64,000 nt of DNA from an uncultured Clostridia bacterium. Its GTDB lineage: Bacteria > Bacillota > Clostridia > Christensenellales > Borkfalkiaceae. The first letter of the stretch is position 1, and each line of letters starts with the position of its first letter. The translations under genes were made by a program, and so were the position numbers. This document shows positions 25,898 to 34,335 of this stretch, piece by piece. The stretch lies in NCBI GenBank assembly GCA_947627065.1, contig CANQUN010000006.1, positions 1-64,000 of the forward strand, given 5' to 3'. The notes below the pieces were generated by a model. That model was not told the origin of the DNA. It was given only the letters and a program-made list of their open reading frames with translations, and ran no database searches.

Positions 25898-26641
25898 TCA
25901 AATTTTATCGTCGGGAGGCGTGAATGCCTCGCCTATTTTTCCCTGAATGACAAGCCCCGCCGAAGCGTCAAACGGCGTGGGCGTCTTGTTTATGACCACC
26001 GTCCTGTCGCCGCCGAAGTAGGACACCAGCCCCGCGGCGGGATAGACGCTCATGGAAGTTCCGCCCACAATCAGCAAATCCGCGCGGGAGAGTTCGGCGA
26101 CGGCCGCCCGCAGAACGTCCCCGTCGAGGCTTTCGCCGTAGAGCACGACGTCGGGCTTGATAATCCCGCCGCACCCGCACGCGGGCACGCCCGTTTTTTC
26201 ATAAAGTTCGCGCGTTTTTTCAAGCGTAAACGCCCTGCCGCACCGTGTGCAGCGGTAAGAAAACACGCTTCCGTGCAGTTCGTAAACGCGGCTGCTGCCC
26301 GCCGCACGGTGCAGCCCGTCGATGTTTTGGGTGATCACCGCCACGTGCTTGCCCGACCTTTCAAGCGCGGCGAGCCGCAGGTGCGCGGCGTTGGGTTTTG
26401 CGCTTTCATAGACCATTTTATCAAAATAAAAGCGGTAAAACTCCTTTGTATGGTCAAAGAAAAATTCCGAGGAAAGCACCGTTTCGGGCGGGTAGACGTA
26501 ATTTTCGGCATAGATGCCGTCGGCCGAGCGGAAGTCGGGAATCCCGCTCTCGGTAGAAACGCCCGCGCCCCCGAAAAAGGCGATCCTCCTCGCCTCCGCC
26601 AGCCATTTTTCAAGTTTGTCTTTGGACACTGCGTCAATCAT
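25898..26641 (-). CDS. cobB: NAD-dependent protein deacylase (sirtuin)
   Basis: Removes acyl groups from lysines using NAD. 247 residues with FFGGAGVSTESGIPDFRSAD, TQNIDGLHRAAG, catalytic ELHGSVF, a Cys-x2-Cys ... Cys-x-Cys zinc site (CTRCGR and ACGCGG), GGTSMSVYPAAGL and VVINKTPTPFD. The ATG overlaps the stop of the preceding membrane-protein gene, so the two are coupled. The frame is open further upstream but outside family similarity. Confidence 0.95.
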   Translation of the reverse strand: MIDAVSKDKLEKWLAEARRIAFFGGAGVSTESGIPDFRSADGIYAENYVYPPETVLSSEFFFDHTKEFYRFYFDKMVYESAKPNAAHLRLAALERSGKHVAVITQNIDGLHRAAGSSRVYELHGSVFSYRCTRCGRAFTLEKTRELYEKTGVPACGCGGIIKPDVVLYGESLDGDVLRAAVAELSRADLLIVGGTSMSVYPAAGLVSYFGGDRTVVINKTPTPFDASAGLVIQGKIGEAFTPPDDKI

Positions 26642-27246
26642 AACAGTTGTTTGGTCTTGCTCTCGGCGGCAGGTTCGGCCTTGGCAAGGCATTCCTTGAG
26701 GTTGTACGCGGACTTGCGGAACTCCTTGCCGAGCGAGTAACCGAGGGAATATTCCACCCCGCCCTCCGCCACGAACAGCAGCAGCGCCTCGACGACGTTT
26801 TCTATAACCTGATAATATGTAACGGTCTTGCCCTCCACCTCGGCGGTTACGCCAAGCGACCCGGTCATCTCCGTCGGCGGGGCAGAAGCCGCGCATTTCT
26901 CGAGAAATTCCCTGTTTTCAACGAGGTTGCCCACCGAACCAAGGTACACGATGGCGTTGACGGCCTTGACCGAACTTAACGGAAATTGCTTGCCCCCCAC
27001 GGTTACCGTGTCGCCGATCTTCACCACGGGGATACGCCTGACGGGATTTTCCGCCAACGCCTTGGGCGTGAGGAAGAGGAAGAACACCAGAATGAGGTTG
27101 ACGAACAGAAGATAGTACATCCGTTCGGTAACGAACCACGCGTCCATGGAAATGAGCAGCACCGCGAGAATGGCAAACATGACGTAATAACGCCTGCGCC
27201 TCTTGCGGTTGTAAGCGATGTTTGGGTAAAATTCTTCGGTTTTCAT
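26638..27246 (-). CDS. Membrane protein of unknown function, coupled to the sirtuin gene
   Basis: 202 residues. Basic N-terminus (NRKRRRRYY), two membrane helices at about 23-62, then a domain of about 130 residues carrying VVKIGDTVTVGGKQFPLSS, with no family I recognise. The frame ends in an ATGA overlap with the sirtuin start. A weak ribosome site (AAAGGACGG) precedes it. Confidence 0.75.
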   Translation of the reverse strand: MKTEEFYPNIAYNRKRRRRYYVMFAILAVLLISMDAWFVTERMYYLLFVNLILVFFLFLTPKALAENPVRRIPVVKIGDTVTVGGKQFPLSSVKAVNAIVYLGSVGNLVENREFLEKCAASAPPTEMTGSLGVTAEVEGKTVTYYQVIENVVEALLLFVAEGGVEYSLGYSLGKEFRKSAYNLKECLAKAEPAAESKTKQLL

Positions 27247-27345
27247 AAAATTCCGTCCTTTGTCCGTCTTGATTTTGGTATCGGTGCGCTTATTTATATA
27301 GACGTAACCTGCCCGTCCACAGCGTCAAGTTGCTCCAAAAAATGG

Positions 27346-27372
27346 GGTTTTTGTGAGAAAAAGGCCACTTTT
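27346..27372 (-). repeat. DR28 copy, intergenic
   Basis: TTGTGAGAAAAAGGCCACTT form, between the membrane-protein gene and the DeoC-like gene. Confidence 0.9.
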
Positions 27373-27425
27373 GAGTTTTTTGCCGCATATCGCATAATGA
27401 CGTTTACAAGGCGGTTTTTGTTGTA

Positions 27426-28235
27426 TTATATGAGGTCGATTCCGTCGAGAGCCGAGCGCGAAAGCGCGAGGTAATCGGCCGTGATCAGCCTGTCCGCACC
27501 AGCGAGAAAGAGCCGTTCGGCCTCTTCCGCCGTGGATATTTTACCCGCCACGCGTACGGGAATCTTATCCCCGAGCGCGTCGCACAGCAGTTTGACCGCG
27601 TCGGCGGTGGCGTTCGGCTCGCCGTAGGTTACGGCCACCGCGCCGAACCCTTTGGACTTTATCATGAGGGCGAGTTTGCCTATCTGTTCGGCGCCAAGCC
27701 CCGCAGCAGAAAACACGGGCGTCAGCGTTTTCTTGCGCGAGAGCCGCCTTAAAACGTTGAGCGTCTTTTCCAAAGCGCGCACGTTGCCCGAGGCGAAAGC
27801 CGAAACCGAAACGCACACCAAAACCGACGCTTTCAGCCGAAAAGCCGCCTTTATCTCACATAAAACGGCTTTTTTGGGTCCGCCCGCAAACGGGTAATCG
27901 ACGAGAACTTCCATCTTTTCGGAATCTGAAAGCGCCCGTTTTGCGGCCTTGGCAAGGCGGGGCACGACCACCGCGCGCGCACCCGAAGCGACGCTGCGAA
28001 TCTCCTCCCTCACGTCGTCCAACGCGCCCTCGCCCGTGATGAGGCGGTCGATTTTGGAAAGGACCTTCCTTTTCCGGTAGTCCTCAAATTCCCGCTCCAT
28101 GCGGCGGTAACGCTCGTTTTCCTCGGCGGCGATAAATGGGTTTTCCTCCGCCGTCTCGGTCTGGGGCGTTTGCGCGTCGTTGTCCTCACGGCGTTTGAAA
28201 AGGAATTTTTTAATTTTTTGTTGACTGTCCTGCAT
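27426..28235 (-). CDS. DeoC-like TIM-barrel protein, probably lacking aldolase lysines
   Basis: 269 residues. A charged coiled-coil-like N-terminus (about 1-75) precedes a barrel resembling deoxyribose-phosphate aldolase: VLVDYPFAGGPKKAVLCEIK and VRVAGKISTAEEAERLFLAGADRL match the DeoC pattern (VKPAGGVRT ... GADRIG). At the usual Schiff-base lysine the protein has VTYGE instead of KTSTG, and the second lysine position is Arg (VRVAG). So it is likely not a standard aldolase. A DR28 copy encodes EIKAAFRLKASV near residue 130. Assignment to the superfamily is inferred. Confidence 0.6.
   Translation of the reverse strand: MQDSQQKIKKFLFKRREDNDAQTPQTETAEENPFIAAEENERYRRMEREFEDYRKRKVLSKIDRLITGEGALDDVREEIRSVASGARAVVVPRLAKAAKRALSDSEKMEVLVDYPFAGGPKKAVLCEIKAAFRLKASVLVCVSVSAFASGNVRALEKTLNVLRRLSRKKTLTPVFSAAGLGAEQIGKLALMIKSKGFGAVAVTYGEPNATADAVKLLCDALGDKIPVRVAGKISTAEEAERLFLAGADRLITADYLALSRSALDGIDLI
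27840..27868 (+). repeat. DR28 copy inside the DeoC-like gene
   Basis: AAAAGCCGCCTTTATCTCAC form, encoding EIKAAFR. Confidence 0.8.
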
Positions 28236-28447
28236 GACACTCCTCCTTGAGATTATGTATCATGCAGCGGCCGCAACATGCAGCGGCAACAATATGCGGT
28301 TGCCGTTGCGGCAGCCGAACAGAGCCGCGTTCGCTCGCCTTTCATTTTAACCCGATGACGGAATGGATAAAGACGGCGTTATTTCGTCAAAATAAGTCAA
28401 TTTACACGTTTTTCCGTATGTTATAATGGGAAAAACGGAGGTTTGTC

Positions 28448-28840
28448 ATGGTTAATTTTCTCGCGGGGCTGGCCGCGACGGCAGCGTTGTTTGCAGCGTG
28501 TTTTTTGATTTCGGCGGCGATATCGGTGCTTAAAAGGTACGCTTCCGCCGCAAGTGAAAACGATGGTGACGAGCCGCCCGCCAAGGAAGTTACCCAAGCC
28601 GCCCCGCCCAAGCGCAAGCGGCGCAAGAGGACGGCGAGCAGGTTGGAAAAGGCGCTTGCGGGCGCCGAAGGCACGGTTGTGATTGCCGACAAGGCCATAA
28701 TTACGAGCGCGGAATTGCCCCTGCCCGAACAGCCGCCCGCGGCCGTCAAAAACAGAAAAGCCGCCCAAAACGCACAAAAACGGGCAAAAACCATAGTTTC
28801 CAACGCCTCGCACAAGCCGTCGGCGCGCACCCGCAGATGA
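28448..28840 (+). CDS. Small basic membrane-anchored protein, unknown
   Basis: 130 residues. One N-terminal membrane helix (about 3-27), then a highly basic linker (PPKRKRRKRTASRLEKAL) and an Arg/Lys-rich C-terminus ending SARTRR. The start is set by CGGAGGTTTGTC, and a TATAAT lies at 28419-28424. No known family recognised. The topology suggests a cytoplasmic basic tail that could bind nucleic acid or acidic lipid, which is speculation. Confidence 0.65.
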   Translation: MVNFLAGLAATAALFAACFLISAAISVLKRYASAASENDGDEPPAKEVTQAAPPKRKRRKRTASRLEKALAGAEGTVVIADKAIITSAELPLPEQPPAAVKNRKAAQNAQKRAKTIVSNASHKPSARTRR

Positions 28841-28939
28841 CCCGTCTGCACCTTATTGCCCAACGCAAACGGGCACGCCAAAACAGCAAAAATGCACGGC
28901 CGCGCAGACGACCGAACCCGAACGCCTACGGGGCAAAAC

Positions 28940-29275
28940 TTACTTGTCCTGTTTTTCGCCTTCGCCCCACAGCCTTTCGAGGTGGTAGAACAGCCTCTGC
29001 TCGTCGTTGAAGATGTGGATCACGTTGCCGTAATCGAGGACGGCCCAGCGGCCTTCGCGCACGCCCTCGCGGCGCTTGACAGTAACGCCCCTCTCCTCGA
29101 GAGCCTCCTCGAGATTTTCGGCGAGGGAGCGGACCTGCGTGGTGGACCTGCCGCTGGCAATCACGAAATAATCGGCAAGAACGGTCTTTTCGGCAACGTT
29201 TATCTTAACGATGTCGTACGCCTTCTTGCCCGAAAGGTACTCGCATATAAAATCGACAGTTTTGATGTTTTCCAT
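28940..29275 (-). CDS. rsfS: Ribosome silencing factor RsfS
   Basis: Binds ribosomal protein L14 and blocks subunit joining under starvation. 111 residues with KKAYDIVKINVAEKTVLADY, IASGRSTTQVRSLAENLEE and the conserved GRWAVLDYGNVIHIFNDEQRLFY. The start ATG follows AGGAGAAGT. It lies downstream of nadD-yqeK on the same strand, the usual Firmicutes order. Confidence 0.95.
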   Translation of the reverse strand: MENIKTVDFICEYLSGKKAYDIVKINVAEKTVLADYFVIASGRSTTQVRSLAENLEEALEERGVTVKRREGVREGRWAVLDYGNVIHIFNDEQRLFYHLERLWGEGEKQDK

Positions 29276-29287
29276 ACTTCTCCTGCC

Positions 29288-29316
29288 CCGTTTTTGTGAG
29301 AAAAAGGGGGTTTTTT
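29288..29316 (-). repeat. DR28 copy upstream of rsfS
   Basis: TTGTGAGAAAAAGGGGGTTT variant, with GGTT in place of CACT at the core. Confidence 0.7.
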
Positions 29317-29556
29317 GTTTGTAAGTGTAATTTTCCGTCCCGAGCCGCCCGCCCCAAAATGCGTCCGTACACGCCCCGAAAAGGCGGCCGTATACACACC
29401 AAAGGTGCGGCCAATCAAGGACGGAATAGCCCCAAAATAGCAGCCGATCAAAGCGGCAAATCAAGGCACACGCCCAAGCCACACGCGGCATTACCCAAGG
29501 CCGCCCAACGCGGCAAAACAAAGCAGCCAACGCGGCAACCCAAGGCAACCGACGGT

Positions 29557-30675
29557 TTATTTATAATAGTTGTACGCTTCCTCGCTGAGGTAGTAGATGT
29601 TGCCCGAGACGATGGACTGTTTAAGTTGCTTTACCCCCGCGAGCACGCATTCGCGAAAGCCCGCTTCGAAATCGGCGTAAGCGATCTCCCTGAGCCTCGA
29701 CACCCCCGAAAAGGTGCGGTTTCGTTCGATGAGATCGGCTGTGTAAATGAGTTTTTCGAGCGGAGCCATGCCCGCCCTGCCCGTGGTGTGGTAACGGATG
29801 GCGTCCAGCACCCCCTCGTCCTTCACTCCGAGAATCTCGCGCGCGACGTATTCGCCCACAAAGGCGTGCCGCACGGATGTGGGCATGTCCTCGGGCAGTT
29901 TAAGCAAGGGGAAGTTCTCCGCGGGCATGTACTTTGCCACGTCGTGCAAAAGGGCCGCAAGCCTCACGCGGGCGGGGTCCTCACCCACCTGACGGTTGAG
30001 CGCAAGCGCGCAGTCGATGACACCCGCGGTGTGAACGCGGCGGCGCGCGGGCAGCGCTTCACGCACGTAAGCGCAGATGTCGTCCCCGCGATAAAGCCCC
30101 TTTTTCGCGATAAATTCGGCCACTTGGGGGGGAAGGTTGGCGGGCGTTTCGCCAAGCGAGAGAAGGGCGCGGATGTAGGTGGAGGACGTGTCGTCCCCGT
30201 TGAAGGACAGAATGGCAGCCTTGCGCCCGTACTTCCTTTCAAAAGCGGAGTTGGCCTTGACGAGGTCCTCCCCAAACCTGCCGCGCGCCACGACGGCGAC
30301 GTTCATGAGCGAAACGATAACCTCGGGCCTAACCCACTTTTCAAAGGAGATGAAGGAGTCGCCCCCGATGACGAGATACAGCGCGTCCTCGGGATAACGT
30401 TCCTTGAGATGCTGTGCGGTGAGGTAGGTGTAACTTTCGCCCTGCCGCTCGGCCTCGTAGGCGGAAATCTCAATCCGCTCGTCAAAGGCAAACGCAAGCC
30501 TGCACATCTCCAGCCTGTCGGCAAAAGACGCTTCCGCCCCCGCCTTGTGCGGAGGGCAGAACGCGGGCATCACGATGAGTTTGTCGGGGTTAAGCTCTTT
30601 GAGCGCACCGCGGACAATCCTCAGGTGTTCGCCGTGCACGGGGTCGAACGTCCCGCCGAAAAGCGCAATTTTCAT
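29557..30675 (-). CDS. nadD: NadD-YqeK fusion: nicotinate-nucleotide adenylyltransferase plus HD hydrolase
   Basis: One 372-residue chain. The NadD half (1 to about 190) has IALFGGTFDPVHGEHLRI, PAFCPPHKAG and the ISSTYIR-like DTSSTYIRALL, and makes NaAD from NaMN and ATP. The YqeK half (about 200-372) has HTAGVIDCAL, ALLHDVAKYMP, VRHAFVGEY and IRYHTTGRAGM, the HD ligands of the symmetrical Ap4A hydrolase family. The two genes are usually adjacent but separate in Firmicutes. A DR28 copy encodes FIAKKGLYRGDD at the domain junction. The start is nearly at the predicted transcription start, without a ribosome site. Confidence 0.94.
   Translation of the reverse strand: MKIALFGGTFDPVHGEHLRIVRGALKELNPDKLIVMPAFCPPHKAGAEASFADRLEMCRLAFAFDERIEISAYEAERQGESYTYLTAQHLKERYPEDALYLVIGGDSFISFEKWVRPEVIVSLMNVAVVARGRFGEDLVKANSAFERKYGRKAAILSFNGDDTSSTYIRALLSLGETPANLPPQVAEFIAKKGLYRGDDICAYVREALPARRRVHTAGVIDCALALNRQVGEDPARVRLAALLHDVAKYMPAENFPLLKLPEDMPTSVRHAFVGEYVAREILGVKDEGVLDAIRYHTTGRAGMAPLEKLIYTADLIERNRTFSGVSRLREIAYADFEAGFRECVLAGVKQLKQSIVSGNIYYLSEEAYNYYK
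30091..30118 (+). repeat. DR28 copy at the NadD-YqeK junction
   Basis: TAAAGCCCCTTTTTCGCGAT form, encoding IAKKGLY. Confidence 0.65.
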
Positions 30676-30681
30676 ATCTAT

Positions 30682-30710
30682 ATTTTAGCACATTCCGCCG
30701 TAATTTACAA
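30682..30710 (-). promoter_or_regulatory. Promoter of nadD, predicts a leaderless mRNA
   Basis: Minus strand TTGTAA (30705-30710), 17 bp spacer, TAAAAT (30682-30687). Only six bases separate the -10 box from the ATG, and there is no Shine-Dalgarno sequence. Confidence 0.7.
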
Positions 30711-30796
30711 GTTTAATTAGCAATATTTAAGTAAATAATAATGTCGGTGCCCAAAATTTAAGAAAAAGAAGATATCAGGGCTGAAAGGAGGGCGCG

Positions 30797-31600
30797 ATGA
30801 AGGGAAAATTCCTGCCCGCCGTTATAGACGCGGTTTTTGTTTTTGTCGGGACTTTTGCGGCCGTATTTGCCGTTTTAAGGTTTTATGTTGACGGGGTGTG
30901 GGTGTGCGCCGCCGTTTCCGCCGTGGTGGCGGTATCCGTGGCGGCGGCCTTCCGCGCCTTGTCAAAGCGCCGCCGCAGGGTTTACGCGCTGAAAGCCGCC
31001 GACCGCGAAAGGCTGGAAAACGCCCTCAATTCCCTCTCTCTCATGACCGACGAGGAACTTTGCGCTTACTTTTTAAGGCTTTTTGAACTCATGCGCCTGA
31101 GCGCCCGCGCCGAAAACGGCAGGATTTTCCTTGAAGACCGCAATGCCGAAGTGCGGTTTTACTTCACCTTTTCGCCCGCGTACGCAGGCAGGGTGATAGA
31201 CTTTTACAAGGAAACGGGAAAGGGCCGCAACCTCATAGTGCTCGGGCGGGAGTTTACGGAGGAGATAACCTCGCTTGTGGGTCGGTTTGCGGGCAGAATC
31301 ATCCCCGTGGACGGCGCCGAACTTTACGCCCTGATGAAAAATTACGAATATTTCCCGCCCGTAAAGGCCGAACTGAAAAAGGAGAGACCCGCCCTGTCGC
31401 TGCCGCGGGCGCTGCTTTCCAAAAAGCGGGCGAGGCAGTATTTCCTGTACGGGCTGACCCTCGAATTCTTCGCCCTGTTCGTGTTCTATCCCCTCTACTA
31501 CGCCGTGTTCGGGGCGACGCTGATGGCGCTGTCGGTGGCGTGTTACTTCTTCGGCTTTGCCGAAGCGCCCGCTCGCCCCAACCCATTCAGGAAAGAGTGA
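30797..31600 (+). CDS. Membrane protein of unknown function
   Basis: 267 residues. Two N-terminal membrane helices (about 8-30 and 35-55), a cytoplasmic middle domain (about 65-205) and two C-terminal helices (about 212-258). The ribosome site AAAGGAGGG is excellent. No family recognised. The last codons (NPFRKE and stop) are echoed twice downstream. It is divergent from nadD and convergent with the lipoprotein gene at 31825. Confidence 0.75.
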   Translation: MKGKFLPAVIDAVFVFVGTFAAVFAVLRFYVDGVWVCAAVSAVVAVSVAAAFRALSKRRRRVYALKAADRERLENALNSLSLMTDEELCAYFLRLFELMRLSARAENGRIFLEDRNAEVRFYFTFSPAYAGRVIDFYKETGKGRNLIVLGREFTEEITSLVGRFAGRIIPVDGAELYALMKNYEYFPPVKAELKKERPALSLPRALLSKKRARQYFLYGLTLEFFALFVFYPLYYAVFGATLMALSVACYFFGFAEAPARPNPFRKE

Positions 31601-31680
31601 ACGGCTACCAACCCTTTCGGGAAGGAATGAGCGGCCGCCCTCAACCCTTTCGGAAAGGAATGAGCGGCCGCCCGCAACGC
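31577..31680 (+). repeat. Tandem copies of the 3' end of the preceding gene
   Basis: The words CAACCCWTTCRGGAAAG and WGTGA/ATGA recur three times at a 31-34 bp period, followed in the later units by GCGGCCGCCC. The first unit contains the true stop codon. Confidence 0.75.
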
Positions 31681-31762
31681 GGCAAGATGCCCCCGTTTTT
31701 ATGCGGCGGAGGGCTTGGGAAAAGGCAAAAATCCCTCGGCAACAAATAGGTGCGGAGGACGG

Positions 31763-31797
31763 AAAAGTCCCCGTTTTCGTGAGAAAACGGGGACTTT
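31763..31797. terminator. Bidirectional terminator built like a DR28 inverted repeat
   Basis: AAAAGTCCCCGTTTTC, GTGA loop, GAAAACGGGGACTTTT. 16-bp perfect arms ending in T4 on both strands, between convergent genes. The right half reads CGTTTTCGTGAGAAAACGGG, a DR28 variant. Confidence 0.92.
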
Positions 31798-31824
31798 TGT
31801 AGTTTTTGGTTGTTTGCGGATTAC

Positions 31825-33894
31825 TTATTTGGTGAGGTCAAAGTATTCGCACATGACGCCTATTACGCCGTTGGTGTCGCCGGTGTTGTAATAGATGTTG
31901 ATGTAGTCGCCCTGCAGCATGCGCAGTTGTCCCGGCAGGCTGTCGTCTACGAACTGAATATTTTCGCCACCGAGATAAGCGCATATTCCGCCGCCCGAGG
32001 TTTCGAGAACGGGAGCGCCTTGGCCGCAATAACCGGTTAAGGCACCCGCGAGCGCGGTTCTGTAAGTCGCGGCGTCCGCGCCGTAAGCGGTGCCGTTGCT
32101 CTTGTATTCGCGGCCGTCGGTCTCGGCGGTGCGGAAGGCCTTGCCGTAGTCGAGGACGGCGCCGTTGATTTCGATGTAAGGAGCCATCTTGCCCGCTTTC
32201 CACACGTCTGCGCCGTCATCCTTGACGACGATTATGATGTTCATAGCGTTAATGCCGCTGCCTTCTTCGCCGTAGGTCTTTAAGAAACCGCGGTTAAAGG
32301 TCGCACCGGCAACCTGAGAGGCAGTCTTGGAAATTCCCTGAGGAACGGCGTTGAGCGCTTTGAATCCTTCAACTATAGCGGAGGCCTTTGCCATTTCGGT
32401 AAACCAAACTTCGTTGCCCGCAACGGGGTTGTCGAACACGCAGTTGGTGGCAACCACCTTGGGGCCTACGGCGTCGCCGCCGTCCATGTAAGCGTCGGCT
32501 ATGATGGCGGGACCGCCCGAATCCTTTATTATGCAGTTGTCGAGTTTCATGTCCTCGTTACCCCAGTTGTAGATGGGGGCGTTGAGGGAGTCGTAGCACT
32601 TCATGTTTTTGAACTCGACCGAGCCGTAGCGGCCGCTTGCCATGGTGGTTATGAAGAAGCGTCTCGACACAATGTTGTTTGCAAGCATATCCACCGTGTC
32701 CGATTTGAAGAAGATTACGCCGCCCTGTCCCGCAAGACCGCCGTCCTTGGGCGAGTTGCCGACCAGCGCGATGTCCTCTACCTTGGCCTTGGCGTTGTTA
32801 TCTTTGTTGCGCGAGTCAAAGCGGAAGAGAGAAGCGTGGCTGATGATGTGGTTTTCTATAAGGTTGCCCTCTTCGTCAAACGTGGCTTCCTGTCCGATGT
32901 ATTCGTTGACGCCGTGGCAGATTTCGAGAACGACGGGCAGTTTGTTGAGGTCGAGCGTGAAGTAGTTGCCGTAAATGGCAAACTCTTCATCTTTGCCTAT
33001 ATCCCTGTGGTAGATGGCGGTGCCGAGGCCGTCCTTGAGGGAGCCGACCTTGAACTTGCCGTCCTTGAGTTCCTTGGCCTCTTCTTCCGAATAGAACATG
33101 GTGTCCACTATGTCGTCGGCGGTCAGCAGCATGTCGCTGTGGAAGATGAACGCGTGAACGCTGTCGGGGTCGGGCAGGTCATGCTCGGCGCGGAATGCGG
33201 GCCAGGCCGCGTGCATGGCTTTGGAATCGTGGTCGTCGGGGAGATCCCTTTCGGTAAAGTTGCAGACAACGGCAAGTTCGTAGGGCTTGTACGCGTTGTA
33301 ACCGTCTATAACCTCAACTTCAAAGGAAACGGTGTAGTCCTCAACGTGCGTCTGCTGGTTGGCGGTGAGCGCGTTGGGCCAAGCCGAAAGGCGGAAGGTG
33401 CCGCCCTGCGCCTCGTCGGTGAAGTCTACCGTGCAGGTCGTCTCGTCAAAATCTTCAACGTAAGCCGAACCGTCGGTGTAATCCTCGCCTTCCTTCTTTT
33501 CAACCTTGTAACTGTAGGTTCCCTCGTCGGCGGGTGCGTCGACGGAGTCGCCCTCACTGTCCATGTACAAAACGTAAGGCTTGAAAGTGAAGCCGTTCAT
33601 GGTGCCTACCTTGTAGGACTTGCCAAGTTGGAAAAATTCGTTGGTTTCGTCGTATTTCTCCGCGGAGTTGACGTTGAACTCGGTTATGCCCGCGGGCAGT
33701 TGTACGCTGCTGACAAAAACGTCGGTAAGCAGCGTGCCCGAAGAGTCGCCCGTGTTGCCCGAATCCGTAGAATCGGACGATGTGCCCGAGCCGGACGATC
33801 CCGAGGTGTTGTCCTCGAATACGTTGCCGCAGGCGGTTAGCGACATACATGCCGCAATTGCAAGACAAAGAAACCAGATGAGTGTTCTTTTCAT
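31825..33894 (-). CDS. Surface lipoprotein with beta-helix-like region
   Basis: 689 residues. A lipoprotein signal ends in the lipobox LTAC (Cys 22), followed by a Ser/Gly/Thr/Asp linker (about 30-55). The C-terminal half has features of a right-handed parallel beta-helix, with short strands and asparagine turns such as LDNCIIKDSGGPAIIADAYM and VVATNCVFDN. No catalytic motif recognised. Ribosome site AAAGGAGG. Probably cell-surface exposed, perhaps binding polysaccharide, which is inference only. Confidence 0.8.
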   Translation of the reverse strand: MKRTLIWFLCLAIAACMSLTACGNVFEDNTSGSSGSGTSSDSTDSGNTGDSSGTLLTDVFVSSVQLPAGITEFNVNSAEKYDETNEFFQLGKSYKVGTMNGFTFKPYVLYMDSEGDSVDAPADEGTYSYKVEKKEGEDYTDGSAYVEDFDETTCTVDFTDEAQGGTFRLSAWPNALTANQQTHVEDYTVSFEVEVIDGYNAYKPYELAVVCNFTERDLPDDHDSKAMHAAWPAFRAEHDLPDPDSVHAFIFHSDMLLTADDIVDTMFYSEEEAKELKDGKFKVGSLKDGLGTAIYHRDIGKDEEFAIYGNYFTLDLNKLPVVLEICHGVNEYIGQEATFDEEGNLIENHIISHASLFRFDSRNKDNNAKAKVEDIALVGNSPKDGGLAGQGGVIFFKSDTVDMLANNIVSRRFFITTMASGRYGSVEFKNMKCYDSLNAPIYNWGNEDMKLDNCIIKDSGGPAIIADAYMDGGDAVGPKVVATNCVFDNPVAGNEVWFTEMAKASAIVEGFKALNAVPQGISKTASQVAGATFNRGFLKTYGEEGSGINAMNIIIVVKDDGADVWKAGKMAPYIEINGAVLDYGKAFRTAETDGREYKSNGTAYGADAATYRTALAGALTGYCGQGAPVLETSGGGICAYLGGENIQFVDDSLPGQLRMLQGDYINIYYNTGDTNGVIGVMCEYFDLTK

Positions 33895-34200
33895 GTTGTG
33901 CCTCCTTTTTTTCCTTCTTTTTTTGTTTTTTATTTCGGCGGCTCGGGCTTTCGGCCTCGCGCCGCTCGTAAACTTAAAGTTGTTTTGGGTAAGTATGTTT
34001 TGTTGTTGTCGGCGGGTTTTTCGCCCGCTCGGATTGCGTTGCGTTTTGGTCTGCGGGCTGTTTTTATTTGCCCGCTCGGGTTGCGTTGCGTTTCGGCTCG
34101 GTGTGCGGTCGTCGCGGTCTTTGGTCGGCGTCCGCGTCTGTCGTCCGCGGCCTTGGTTTGCTTGCCGTCCCGCCGCGCCGGTCTTCCCTCGTTCTCGGTC

Positions 34201-34229
34201 AAAAGAGCCCTTTTTCTCACATTATCGGG
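34201..34229 (+). repeat. DR28 copy, intergenic
   Basis: AAAAGAGCCCTTTTTCTCAC form with ATTATCGG end. Confidence 0.85.
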
Positions 34230-34277
34230 GTTTTTTATGTTTTTCGGCTCTTCCGCCGCCCATGCGCGCCGTTTTAT

Positions 34278-34306
34278 CAAAAGTGCCCTTTTTCGCACAT
34301 TATCCG
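34278..34306 (+). repeat. DR28 copy, intergenic
   Basis: AAAAGTGCCCTTTTTCGCAC form with ATTATCCGG end, 77 bp from the previous copy. Confidence 0.95.
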
Positions 34307-34335
34307 GTTTTTGCCCTCGGCTGCGGTTGCATTCG

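Larger units (their letters stand above)
33895..34335. other. Gene-free spacer with two DR28 copies
   Basis: T/G-rich DNA with repeated words CCCGCTCGG-GTTGCGTTGCG (twice near 34030 and 34075). DR28 copies at 34201-34229 and 34278-34306. No gene is supported. Confidence 0.5.

Noticed and set aside
26642-26896. N-terminal extension of the sirtuin
   Set aside because: It overlaps the upstream membrane-protein gene in another frame. The ATGA overlap at 26638-26641 gives the normal sirtuin start.
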